A DNA stretch of 57,074 bases from Chara braunii. Lineage: Eukaryota; Streptophyta; Charophyceae; Charales; Characeae. The translations under genes and the position numbers were made by a program. This document shows positions 42,231-52,344 of this stretch, one piece after another (positions within the stretch are counted from its first letter, which is position 1; each line of letters begins with the position of its first letter). The notes beneath the pieces were generated by a model that saw nothing but the letters and a program-made list of their open reading frames with translations, did no database searches and had not been told where the DNA came from. The DNA lies in assembly GCA_003427395.1 (NCBI GenBank), contig BFEA01000372.1, positions 1,002,969 through 1,060,042 of the forward strand, written 5' to 3'.

Positions 42231-43109
42231 GTATTATAAACTAAACACGTATCATCTTAAACAAGACAACTTTGTGGATTATCTACAGGATGTGAGGAAA
42301 TTTTGGAGGGATCAAAAGGATACCATTAAAAATGATATAAAATGGTTCAACAACGGCCTAATGTTCTTAGACCGTAAATGCAATGAATATTCCAAGATGC
42401 TTGCACCACAGAAACATTCTACAGACAAATAACTCCTTGATAGAATTCAGGAACTACAAGAGATAGAAACGGAGTCAGATGATCAAGAAATACTTCAGTC
42501 AATTGACAATGAAATACAAGACCTGAATAATCAACTACTGATCCAGATGCAGTATAAATGGCAAGGACTGAGAATCATGGACAAACTTAGGCGTCATAAC
42601 ACGGAAGGGTCAATGGACGCGCGCTTCTTTGCAATGGCTAGAGCAAGGATAGGCAGGACAATAATAGAAGCATTAGAAGACCTTTTTAATAAGAATGATC
42701 CATGAACCAACATAACTTCAGCAAGTACTAAAATGGCTCGTTACTTTTTTAAAGATCTCTTTAACTCGAAAAATAATGGCATCCCAATGATCCAACAAAC
42801 CAGGGAGGTGCAAGATTTCTTACTTCCTCTCACTCAAACATCATCCGAGCAAAGAAAAAAAATAATGAAAAAATCCGTAACTACAGAGGAGATTTTGGCA
42901 GTGTTAATGGGAGAGGAAAAAACACATGAAATTGATGGGTTTCCTAAGGATTTTTTGGAGACTTTATGAGACTTCCTCTCAGAAAACCTCATGGATTTCT
43001 ATCAGACAGTCTGGACTTAAGGGGAAATGGGGGAATTTGTGGGTCAGGGAATCTTAACTCTACTTTATAAGAAAGGAGAAAATACCAATATTAAGAACTA
43101 CCGGCCTAT
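42231..43109 (+). pseudogene. LINE-5 ORF2, pre-RT region up to LINE-6 insertion
   Basis: DQGRGYYKLNTYHLKQDNFV, IKWFNNGLMFLDRKCNEYSK, SMDARFFAMARARIGRTIIE, ARYFFKDLFNSKNNG, VTTEEILAVLMGEEKTHEID, MGEFVGQGILTLLYKKGENT and finally NIKNYRPM at 43109. Frames are broken by several stops. The sequence leaves the RT at the Y-R-P-M residues and takes it up again at 44814 with NYQPIILLTV. Confidence 0.9.
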
Positions 43110-43129
43110 GAGGACGTCATTGAAACAAT

Positions 43130-44455
43130 GTCACAACATAGAAAAATAAATGGAACAGCTGATCTTCGCAATCCCTCTGGACAGGGTGCGCATTCTGCGC
43201 AAGGGATCAAGGCTAGTGAAAGGGGATTGGGTTGCAACTCCGAGAGACCTGAAGAGCGTAGGGAGTGTCGTAGAGGTACACGAAGATGAAACACTGGTAA
43301 ACCTCTCTACAAAGGAACCAACAATGTGCTAACCAGATACACCTTGAACGTGACGAAACGGTGGTGGAACACTGATCTGCATAGGATCCGGGTGTTAAGA
43401 AATAAGGAAGATTGGATAGCATACTGACAACATACCAGCCTTGCAGACCTCGCCTTTGACCGTGAGGAGTGACAATGACCCCCTGCGCGAAGAACCCATG
43501 TGACTAAGAATGTAATGTTTCAGTGTCTGTCTGTGAAGGCCACGTACCGGTTACTGCGCCCCAGAGTAAACTTGAAAGACGTCGTCAAGACCCGTTGGAA
43601 GTCTCATTTGAATGTGGGGGTTGACGCCATCCGCCCCATTCGGCGGTTCACCCTCACGCGAGCTAGGCCTACAAAGTTGGCCTCGCTACAATGGAAGATA
43701 GAACACCGCTGCCTCTCCACCAATGAATGGTTGATTGATTGCACATACCTGGAACAAAAAGGCCTGACGCCCCCATTGTGTAAGTCGTGTCACACGGCGT
43801 TCCCCTCCCGCAAGATCCCGGAAACAATTGAGCACATCTTCTTGCAGTGTCTGGGGGCTGTCCTTACATGGCGATGGTGGGACAAAATCTAGAACCTGAT
43901 GGGTACGGGCTCTACCTGGCCATGGGACTTGAGGGCAATTCTATGGGAAACATGGACCTTCCCCTCAGATAGTTCCTTCGAAAATATCATATTTAAGATA
44001 GGGAGGAGAGTTGTCCTTTAGGCCATCTGGAGGAGACGCTGCATACATGCCATGGAAGGGGTCCGCATAGCTAGGGAGGATATGACGGACATGGCCAAAC
44101 AATATGTGCACCAGGATCTTATGGCACAATGGCAGAAAGTTAAAAGTCATCTGGATCTGTTCCAGACACAAAAAGACATAAAACAAAAAATCCAACAATT
44201 TTCAGGGACTGGCTGGGTAGCGAGAACGGAGGTCGGATCGCCTTCATCGAGTGGGACGACCGTTGCACCCAGGAAGGTAATGATGGCATTGATGACGGTA
44301 ATCTAGGGACGATCAAGAAAGATTATCATATCTGTTTTAGAGATTGGACAACGGTGGATCCAAGAATTCCGTTGCGGCCTCCCTCGGACTTTCCTGACCC
44401 CTTTCCCCCCCATCAGCGGACCATGGTAGACATCCAATGGTATGGGGTGTTATGA
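43130..44455 (+). pseudogene. LINE-6 ORF2 C-terminus (linker and zf-RVT)
   Basis: EQLIFAIPLDRVRILRKGSR and KGDWVATPRDLKSVGSVVEV (43150-43332), then the 43500-43892 frame with VKATYRLLRPRVNLKDVVKT, SLQWKIEHRCLSTNEWLIDC, CKSC and ETIEHIFLQC (CCHC kept) and WRWWDKI before a stop. 44052-44306 continues EGVRIAREDMTDMAKQYVHQ and the end near 44400-44455 reads DFPDPFPPHQRTMVDIQWYG then VL-stop. It is closest to LINE-1 (for example RILRKGSRL, DFPDPFPPHQ). Several stops and frame changes are present. Confidence 0.9.
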
Positions 44456-44813
44456 GTAGACCAACAATGTCAATAGAAGGGGTACCTCAAAGGCAGGGGG
44501 TGGGAGGAACCAGGGTGTGATAGCAGATATTTGGCGCCCGGCTCAGGGTGAAGAGGTTTCCCCGCCCTCCCAACATCCTGCTAAGTCAATCTCCTGAAAT
44601 CGTTGGGTAATTAATGCTGGCAGGAATATCCCACACCTCGTTTTTGATGTGATTCAAATTATGTCAATGTAAGGCACACTGGACCCGTTTTCCAGAAGGT
44701 GTTGCTCCCCACCAATAGATGGAGTCCTCCCTAGGTGCTCGCAGTGTCTGCTCTTATCAACACCACTAGCACTGACGGGTGCGTGTATTAAAAAAAAAAA
44801 AAAAAAAAAAAAA
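44456..44813 (+). other. LINE-6 3'UTR, stem-loop and poly(A)
   Basis: Starts after the ORF2 stop. TTTGGCGCCCGGCTCAGGG and GTTGGGTAATTAATGCTGGC match the inverted LINE-1 3'UTR units. CTGGACCCGTTTTCCAG (44679-44695) is the repeated hairpin motif. The core GCTCCCCACCAATAGATGGA leads to the stem-loop (GTGCT 44735-44739 with AGCAC 44768-44772; GTGT with ACAC inside) and the A-run at about 44790-44813. Confidence 0.85.
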
Positions 44814-46520
44814 AACTACCAACCTATTATACTTCTCACTGTTGTTTACAAATTTGTGGCTAAAACCTTGGCTGATCGGCTGGGTTCATTTTAGGAAGGA
44901 ATATTCAGGATAATTTTCTGCTGATTAATGAGCTACTTAGACTTACTCGCCAATCTAAACATAATGAAACTTTTATATTTATTGATTTAAAAAAAACATA
45001 TGATCATGTGGATTGTTTTTTTCTTGATAAATACCTAATGAAATTCAACTTTGGTCCGGGTTTAGAAGATGGGTTTAGATCCTACATTGCAATGTCACTA
45101 CCTGATTTGTTCCCTTTCTGCCGATGATCTGTCTCTCGTGGTGGATGTATCTCAAACAAATTTAGAAGAAATAAAAAATTTGATGGATAAGTTTTGTTGT
45201 TTATCTGACACGAAGATTAGTTGGGGAAATAAGACTGTGGCTTGGCTATCAAGAATGTCATCCTTGCCTCCATCTGGTATAAGCCTGTCATATAGGCTCT
45301 GAAAAAGGCAGCACTCAGAACATTCCAATGACAATTATCAGCCCTCTTATGGAGAGGTAACCATGAATTGAAAACGTGATCAGTAGAGTTGTCTGGCAAT
45401 CGGTTATTTATCCTAAATCTAGAGGCGGACTGGGAATTATTAACCCAACTACTCAAGCCCTGGCTTTATCTATTCAATGGATGAAACGTCTTTTTTTTTA
45501 ACCCACAGACCTTATGGAAAACACTAGCTTGGGAACAAATCAAACGCTTAGCTCCCCAAACATCAGAAAGGGTGCACCCTCTTCTCTGGCTAGAAAATCG
45601 TTCATGGCCTTTTCCTAAGAATGCACAAAAAGGTCATCAAGGGCAAATACCCTCTGACAGAAATGCAGGTAGAGACGACCTTTGCAATGATCTTTTTTGG
45701 GTCTCCTTACTCGAACATGAAGAAAATTACCTTTGAACGATAAGGTTTCCCTAGATAGATGGGAAGAGGTGTGTCAACAACCTCTCTTTAATAACCGATG
45801 GATTAGTAATTCCCAAGGGTGTGTTCTTCATTGTATGGACTCCCCTTAAAAGATCTGTGGGATTGCGAGAAAAAATAATTGGATTGCCTTACCTGTCTTA
45901 AAAGAATGTCTCCGTTAATGTCATCATCCTGAGAAAGGGCTTGATAAAATAATAGAACTAATACATCTAGATTGGGTTCGAATTCTTCGAAAAGGACCCA
46001 AGATGGTAATAAATGATTGGGTAGCAATCAAGGATCATCTCAATGAACTTGGCAATGCTCTAGATAATTGCCAAATGGGGACATACTCTTCAAGTTGTAT
46101 GAACTTTCACAAAATCACACTCTCACCCCAAAGGAGACGGCCAAACAAAATGGGTACAGGTCGACTAGATCTTTAGAATTCGAGTATTAAAAAAAAAAAT
46201 CAATGATTGGCCTTTAGACCTCTCACTTCCATTTCTGAACTACCCTTTGACCCAATCAACTGGACATGGAGTTCGCCAAACAAACTCAATAGAGACTATA
46301 AGTGGTCTCTCCACACCCTTACTATGCAATCAACGTATAGAATGTTAAGAGTGAAAATAAATCTAAAAGATAGAGTATCAGCAAGATGGATGAAATATCT
46401 TAATCTTTGTCAAACAGATATAAGATCAATCAAGTGGTTTAACTCAATGAAATCCAAATCTGCCAAGATTGCATCGCTCCTCCTTTTTTTTTTTTTATCT
46501 CATTCTCTACCAATAGTTAA
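44814..46520 (+). pseudogene. LINE-5 ORF2 continued: RT, linker, start of zf-RVT
   Basis: Starts NYQPIILLTVVYKFVAKTLA, then in shifting frames FIDLKKTYDHVD (motif A), SLSADDLSLVVDVSQTNLEE (box A-D-D-L with the leading F replaced), TDLMENTSLGTNQ-like linker, SLDRWEEVCQQPLFNNRWIS, LIHLDWVRILRKGPKMVIND, then the 46207-46608 frame with SISELPFDPINWTW, STYRMLRVKINLKDRVSARW and IKWFNSMKSKSAKIASL. Part of motif RQGDP is missing. Similarity fades at a T-run near 46484, so the zf-RVT cysteines are lost. AT-rich and heavily decayed. Confidence 0.88.
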
Positions 46521-47560
46521 GACTAGTCTCTTCCTGTCGTTACTATGGAAGTCTCCTCGACCTCTGTACCCCCCCCCCCCTCTTGAATCAACTGAATTGA
46601 TATCTTAGTGCTGGTCTTTTTCACTGGCCAACAATTTATAGGAGAAATAAATAAAAAAACTACTTCTGCCACTGATTACCAACCTCCTGCATCTTCCTTC
46701 TGATGATATTATGATGCTCTTATCCTTAATGTTGAAAGACAATCTGTATGGACGTATAATTCTCTATTGATAGGTTCATTTCTCCTTGCCTCCTTCTAAA
46801 AAAAATTGTCTGATATTAATTGCTCCTTTCTGTTTAACAAGACGGGATATGGGGATTCACTCCTCCCAAGTGGAAAGCAGAGTATTATCCGGAGGTGGCG
46901 GCTTCTGTGGAGATGCGACTTTTCTTCCTCTTTTCTGTTCCACCCTCCTCCCTCAAATTTACACTAATGATGATTTCTCGTCCCTGAACTGTTTAGCACA
47001 CTCGACTGTCTTCCCAAATTTCGTCTAATAATCTATAATGCTGATTTCTCTTTTCTGAGTTGTATCACGCCTGAGATCCTTATTCGAAATCTCCAAGGGC
47101 ATTCCTCCCGAACCACTGTTGATGTCAACCACATTGACTTTTCAAGTTTTTTTGTCTTCCTTCTCCTTCCTACTCCACTCTTATCCCTCTCGAAGATTTA
47201 GTCTGATGTTGCTTCCTCTCTCCGAATTATAACACTATAGATATCTGCATTCTCAATCTCCAAAGGCACTCCTCTCTGACTTATGTTGATGTCAACACCA
47301 TTGACGTTATTTGAGTCAATTCACTTCAAACATAATAGAGAGTGCCCTGAGAATTCAATCCGTCTTGTCTATACACTCCTGTATTGTATGGATTACGACG
47401 CAGATTGAAACTGCTTTCTCCTTGCTGAATTGAAGCACATTAAACCCACACCTTAGCTCTCCAAGGGCAATCCCCACCAGCCATTGCTAACTCCAACCCT
47501 ACGACGTCACACTAGTCATCACGTGCACAGTTACGAGTGCGTTGACCACAAAGGTGTGTG
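46521..47560. repeat. Degenerate pyrimidine-rich repeats
   Basis: Blocks with CTCCAAGGGCATTCCTCCC and TGATGTCAACCACATTGAC near 47091 recur in altered form near 47257 and 47459, preceded each time by CTGAGTTGTA- or CTGAATTG-like words. Spacing is ~165-200 bp. No coding frame is recognised. Confidence 0.55.
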
Positions 47561-47599
47561 TGCAGAGTTAAACGTGCTCTATAATTGATCCCTACAGAG

Positions 47600-48760
47600 C
47601 TTGAATTGGGATGCCAGCCACATCAGTCGGTGACGTAGTGCATTCCAGTGCCTTTGTGCCACTGAGCAAAAACTTCTGATGTCGAGACATACTTGAGAGA
47701 CCATTCGCTGATGTTCTGACCCTCCCCAGAAGGAGCTATGATCAGTCCATACCTCCGGGATCACACACACTTCGACCGTCTCCTTGTCTTGTTTACTTAA
47801 GCAATGATGATTACTCACACTTCGACTACAACCTTGGGATGTCGGTCATATTAGCCGGTGACGTGGTGCATTCCAGTGTCTTTATGACACTACACGAAAA
47901 AGGAGACCATTTGCTGATGTTTCGACCCTCCCGAGCAGGAGCTATGATTACTCCATACCTCCGGGATCACACACACTTCGATCATCTCCCAGTCTTGCTT
48001 CACTTCAGTAGTGATGATTAGACACACTTCGACTATAACCCAATGCTTTCTCCACCGATTCCACTGGCTATGGCAGTAGCGAGTAACTACCCCTTCGCCA
48101 CAAGAGCCTAATGCCGCCCAGATGGTAGGACAAACGCTATGGAAATATCATGAGGAACATACGACGTGGCAGTGAGAATTCCCACCGTCATGTCGCACAT
48201 TGGGCGTGCAGTCCACGCCAGCTTGCGACGTGGCGACACCCAACGCCTCAAATAGTCGCGCGTGTGCTCAGTGCCCCCTGCTCAGGGATTCAAACTACTT
48301 TCTCTCAAGGTACTTCCAACTCCATTAACTTCCTTCTTGATTCCTTGATGCCGGGACGTACTGAGAGACCATTCACTGATGTTCTAACCTTCCCCAATAG
48401 GAGCTATGATTACTCCATACCTCCGGGATCGCACACACTCGGACCGTCTCCCGGTTTTGCTTTACTTCAGTAGTGATGATTACACACACTTCAACTATAA
48501 CCCAAGGCTTTCTCCGCCAATTCCATTGGCTATGGCAGTAGTGATTAACTACCCATTCGCCACAAGAGCCTAGCGCCGCCCAGATGATAGGACAGACACT
48601 ATGGAAATACCATGCGGAACATACGACGTGGCAGTGAGAATTCCCACTGTCATGTCGCACATTGGGCATGCAGTCCACGTCAGCTTGTGACGTGGCGACT
48701 GCCAATGCCTCAAGTAGCCGCGCGTGTGCTAAGCGCCCCCCACTCATTCGCCCTTCATTG
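47600..48760. repeat. Tandem repeat, ~462-bp unit, two full and one partial copy
   Basis: GCTATGATYASTCCATACC begins at 47735, 47941 and 48403. The last step is 462 bp and both full units include CTTTCTCCRCCRATTCCA, GCCACAAGAGCCTA, ACATACGACGTGGCAGTGAG and CGCGCGTGTGCT. The first copy is cut short (step 206 bp). Small frames such as 48150-48473 and 48612-48833 repeat the same peptide and are repeat read-through. Confidence 0.88.
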
Positions 48761-48845
48761 TTTTCACTCAGCTTTTGCTGTTTACGACCACCGAGTAACG
48801 AAATCTAAAACGGACTCGCCACAGTCCCTTTGAGCATATCCTTAT
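48761..48845. other. Short junction before LINE-7
   Basis: About 85 bp between the tandem repeat and the first recognisable LINE-7 codons. Nothing specific is seen. Confidence 0.4.
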
Positions 48846-50160
48846 CCTTGGAACAATGGGAACGTCTGGAGACGCCCTTAACTAAAGACATAATATGCAT
48901 GACTCTCCTACAAATGGACGAGGAGAAAACCCCCGGACCGGACAGCTCCCCAAGGAATTCTGAGAGACAATGTGGGATAGTATGAGCATGGACCTCATGG
49001 AGTATTATAACGAAGTTTGGAGCACAACCAGTATGGGAGAGTTGGTGGGCCAGGGGGTATTATCCCTCCTATATAAAAAAAGGGATAAATCAAACATCTG
49101 AAACTACCAACTTATCACTCTTCTTACTATCACCTGCATGATGCTAACTAAAACCTTGACAAATAGAATGATCCTCGTCCAGGAGGATTTGATCCACCCG
49201 TCTCAGACTGGTTTCATGAGCAGATGCAGATCCAAGCGAACATCTTGTTGGCCCATGAGGTTATACCTAGGTAGCAAATCCGGATATCCGACAGACCAAT
49301 TTTATCCGGAATTTTCAATCCGGAGGAAATTTCCAGATTAATTCCGGATATGGAAAATCCGGCCCTGCGCAAAATATTTTTTTTTACCGAAAAACAAAAT
49401 TAAAAAAAATCTGGAAAACAAATATGTTGTTCATATGAATGATATGAACAACTTTTGGCTTAAGGTCATCTTTGACTACTCAACAGATATGAAGATAAAA
49501 ATAAAACAGAATAAGAAAATAATATTTAGGTAAAAAATTATAAATTGAATTAAGCATCCCCCCTCTAAACCCCTTTATTCCCTATCTTATCCCCTTTGAA
49601 CCCTTCCAGGTCCTATCAAGCTTTTCATAAAATAGGAATGTAGTTCTATTGTATTTTGCATGCACAATATCACTTTTTTTTTTACTTTTTTTTTTTTTCT
49701 TGCTTTTTTTAAAATTAATCCGGATTTTCGGATGATCCTATCCCCTGATCATCCGGCCAGATAATCCGACCAAATTATCCAGCCAGATAACCCATGCTAC
49801 CTAGGGTTATACATTTAACCCAACAATCTAAATAAAATGCAGCATTGACTTTTATTGACTTTGAAAAAACCTATGATCACGTTGATAAACTTTTTCTAGA
49901 TAAGTGTTTGGAGAAAATGAACTTTGGACCGTCTATTCGCAAATGGGTGCACATTCTCCACCAAATTGTTACTACTAGGGTGCAGATAAACGGTTTTCTG
50001 ACACCACCAATCCGACTCGAGAGATTTGTCTGTTAAAGTGACCCCATTGCACCCCTCCTTTTTCTTGTAATCATAGAAGCCCTACCTGCGAACCTCCGAA
50101 CCAACAAAGATATTGCCAAAGTTAGGATTGCTCGGATCCTTGACGAGGCCATCCCAGTGT
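48846..50160 (+). pseudogene. LINE-7 ORF2 reverse transcriptase
   Basis: LSLEQWERLETPLTKDIICM, MGELVGQGVLSLLYKKR in two frames, MMLTKTLTNRMI, HPSQTGF, then after the TIR element AALTFIDFEKTYDHVDKLFL, DKCLEKMNFGPSIRKWVHIL and SDPIAPLLFLVIIEALPANL. At VCSLFA, where the catalytic F-A-D-D should follow, the sequence jumps to GHHDSPG, the start of the thumb/linker. Both catalytic aspartates and ~40 codons are thus deleted near 50165. Confidence 0.88.
49266..49805. mobile_element. TIR element in LINE-7 with GTTATA target duplication
   Basis: The ends CCTAGGTAGC and GCTACCTAGG are exact inverted repeats. GTTATA stands directly outside on both sides (49260-49265 and 49806-49811), and removal restores the LINE frame (ANILLAHEVIHLTQQ). 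The subterminal regions carry many ATCCGG words on the left (49277-49370) and CCGGAT/ATCCGR on the right (49718-49790). The core holds the perfect hairpin GTTGTTCATAT/ATATGAACAAC. There is no coding capacity, so this is a 540-bp non-autonomous DNA transposon. Confidence 0.88.
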
Positions 50161-51335
50161 GCTCCTTGTTTGCGGGTCACCATGACAGCCCGGGGGCGCC
50201 CCATGACCAACAACGGCTGGATCTGTGCACCAACACTCGTCAAATTGTCCAACTGGAGGAACAAAGATACTTCAATCTTTGGCCGCGCATTCGCTACCAA
50301 TAACGTCGTGTTTGCGACGTTGTGGTATAACTCGGTCCTATGGCCATTAAACAAAGCCACCTACCAGACTCTCAAAGCAAAACTCGCAACCTTCTTATGG
50401 TGGGGGGATGATGAGCGGGCCAACATGATTAGTCGAGTAGCATGAGAAACAATTATACTATTTCATACAACCGAAAAAAGGGGGAACTGCCATTTCGTCA
50501 AAATGAACATTTTTTATTTTTTGAACGAAATTGAAACTTAGTTTTTTAGCCGAAAACTCGTCAAAATTTGTTGTTCATGAAGGTCCAGCGTTTTACAAAC
50601 ACTGGACCCCCTGGCTATACGTGGACCTAGCTTGAGACCAGGTACCTCCAGGCAGTCCTGCCAGGAGTTGCGTGGTCTCAAGCTAGGTCCATGTACAGCC
50701 AGGGGGTCGCTGGACCCTCAGGAACAACAAATTTTAACAAGTTTTCGACTAAAAAACTCGGTTTCAATTTCGTTCAAAAATAAAAAATGTCCATTTTGAC
50801 GAAATGGTCGTTGGGGGGGCGTAGGAATCATAGACCCACCAACACATACCCAAGCTCGCCGCCTGAAGTGGCTGCAAAAACTTATCTTCGCTCCGGATTG
50901 CCCTTGGCAGGCCCTGGCCCTTGAGCACATCGGCTGCCTAGCCCCACCGACCCCTTCAGAAGTGCACCCTCTAACATGGCTAGAGGACCGTTACTGGTCG
51001 ATCACCCGCAAAATCAATGGCCGACTGGTGGAAAAATTATGGCCCACACTCTTGAAGAGTTGGCGCTGTTTCTACCCCAGAATGGTGGGAGAAAGTTTAC
51101 CGTCAACCCCTTTTCGGAAATCGGAGGATTGCACCCGACCACAGTCAAAACATGTGTAGTAGCTCAATGACCCCATGGAAAGGATGGGTCAAACATGTGT
51201 TGCTTCGAGTCACCCACCTATGGGACAACGAGAGGAACGATTGAAATACAACAACCCAACTTCAGGACACCCTCAGATACTGTCACCACACAAACAGACA
51301 ACCGAAAATGGTCATTGCCGCAATCTAACAAGGCG
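50113..51335 (+). pseudogene. LINE-7 ORF2 thumb and linker
   Basis: The frame 50113-50445 has TARGRPMTNNGWICAPTLVK, LSNWRNKDTSIFGRAF, LWYNSVLWPLNKA and MISRVA. After the foldback it continues GVGIIDPPTHTQARRLKWLQ, LTWLEDRYWSITRKINGRLV, EKLWPTLLKSWR and CHHTNRQPKMVIAAI. The layout matches LINE-2 at 17.6-17.0 kb. Stops and shifts are frequent. The match ends near 51335 where unrelated sequence begins. Confidence 0.87.
50490..50807. mobile_element. Foldback element B1 in LINE-7
   Basis: A near-complete palindrome of 318 bp. The ends are CCATTTCGTCAAAATG and CATTTTGACGAAATGG. Arms continue through ATTTTTTATTTTTTGAACGA, AACGAAATTGAAACTTAG, AAATTTGTTGTTC and GGACCTAGCTTGAGACCA with the right arm complementary to each. 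The loop is around GTACCTCCAGGCAGTCCTG. It splits the GGLGIID codons of LINE-7. A half copy lies at 52345-52510. Confidence 0.9.
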
Positions 51336-51959
51336 CGAATACCCTTACAGGGGTATCCACCCTGATTTTTGCAGATAACAGAAAATAAGTTTAGTTTAAA
51401 GTTTGAGTATACCGTGGGAGGCGTGACTGTGTCTGTTATTTACGTTGACGGAATGGTTGACTAGAATAGAGAGTGTGTGGGCATGCAAACTTAAAGTACA
51501 CGGGTCTTTTTTTCTTCTTGGTGATTGTAGAGTCGGCGCTGTGCCGGCCAAATTTTTAGTTATGATTAAGTGAGGATTAAAAGATATTTTATTCTAGATT
51601 GGCATGCTTAACCGTGACGTATGTGCTCGTATGGAGGACGACATCGACAACAATGTGATTTTGAGAACGTTTCGGGAGATCTACGTGTCGTGCAATATCC
51701 GCCTATTTAGGTGTCTGCCAGAGCTAGACCCAACTTTGGGCCTAGCGCTATTGGTTCCGGTGTCGGACTTTCAATAGTGAGATTTAGGGATCGATTTCAG
51801 CGAGCGACGGCGCGAGAGCATGGGAGCGGCGCAAAGGAACCGCGGGGTTGAGGGCCCGATGGGGCTATCCCCTTTGCTTTTGTCGTTAACGGCGTCGGAA
51901 CGCTACTAACGGTTCTCTTTCCTTGGTCATAATGATTGTCTTCTGACGAGTAAAAGTTC
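51336..51959. other. Unrecognised stretch with a tRNA-like motif
   Basis: Near the left edge, AATACCCTTACAGGGGTATC is similar to AATACCCTGACAAGGGTAAT at about 55822, a small shared palindrome. At 51735-51801 a tRNA-like stretch occurs: GCCTAGCGCTATTGG, CGGACTTTCAATAG and AGGGATCGATTTC (a weak B box). Otherwise no features are seen. Confidence 0.35.
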
Positions 51960-52314
51960 TAAATATTTATCTGCGTAGCACGGCGAACGTGTTCGCACCC
52001 CTTCACGTTCGCGAACATGTTCGGCCGAACAAATTGTTTTTTTGTAAAAAAAAAAAAAAAAAAATTAATTTGTTTTTCGGTTTTTGATTTTTAATTCATG
52101 ATTGGCTACGAATTTGAACATGACTCCAAGGCAAAAGTTGCTTGTATTGTTGTTTTACATAACATATATGTTTTTCAGATTTTTTGGAGATCTTTTTTTT
52201 TTTTTTTTTTTTTTTTTATGTTCGCGTTTGGAGGATTTTGGACGCTTGTTCGCGTTCGGGCGAACATGTTCGCGTTCGCCTCCGAATGCGAACACGGTGC
52301 TAAGTAGATATTTA
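51960..52314. mobile_element. Foldback element C with GTTCGC-rich arms
   Basis: The left arm TAAATATTTATCTGCGTAGC, then CACGGCGAACGTGTTCGC and GTTCGCGAACATGTTCGGCC. The right arm carries GGGCGAACATGTTCGCGTTC, GCGAACACGGTGC and TAAGTAGATATTTATA. The arms pair with several mismatches and small indels. Between them lie a poly(A) run (about 52038-52059) and a poly(T) run (about 52194-52217), themselves an inverted pair. Confidence 0.75.
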
Positions 52315-52344
52315 TATTATTTATTGCTGTATTATTACTATTTT

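Larger units (their letters stand above)
43110..44813 (+). mobile_element. LINE-6: 5'-truncated LINE nested in LINE-5 RT
   Basis: Begins in the ORF2 linker, has zf-RVT, 3'UTR and poly(A) ending at 44813. Flanking direct repeats are AACTACCGGCCTAT (43096-43109) and AACTACCAACCTAT (44814-44827), 12 of 14 identical. Its base composition is clearly less AT-rich than that of the host copy. This is a target-primed insertion that split the LINE-5 RT. Confidence 0.92.
48846..51335 (+). mobile_element. LINE-7: internal ORF2 fragment with two DNA-element insertions
   Basis: Plus-strand LINE from just before the RT to the linker, without 5' or 3' end. It has been split by the TIR element at 49266-49805 and the foldback at 50490-50807. 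Removing both gives a collinear match to LINE-2 (RT, then RT-linker). It ends at CHHTNRQPKMVIAAI near 51330. Confidence 0.88.

Noticed and set aside
48150-48833. Two similar plus-strand frames starting MRNIRRGSENSH
   Set aside because: They are the two copies of the 462-bp tandem unit, not a gene family.
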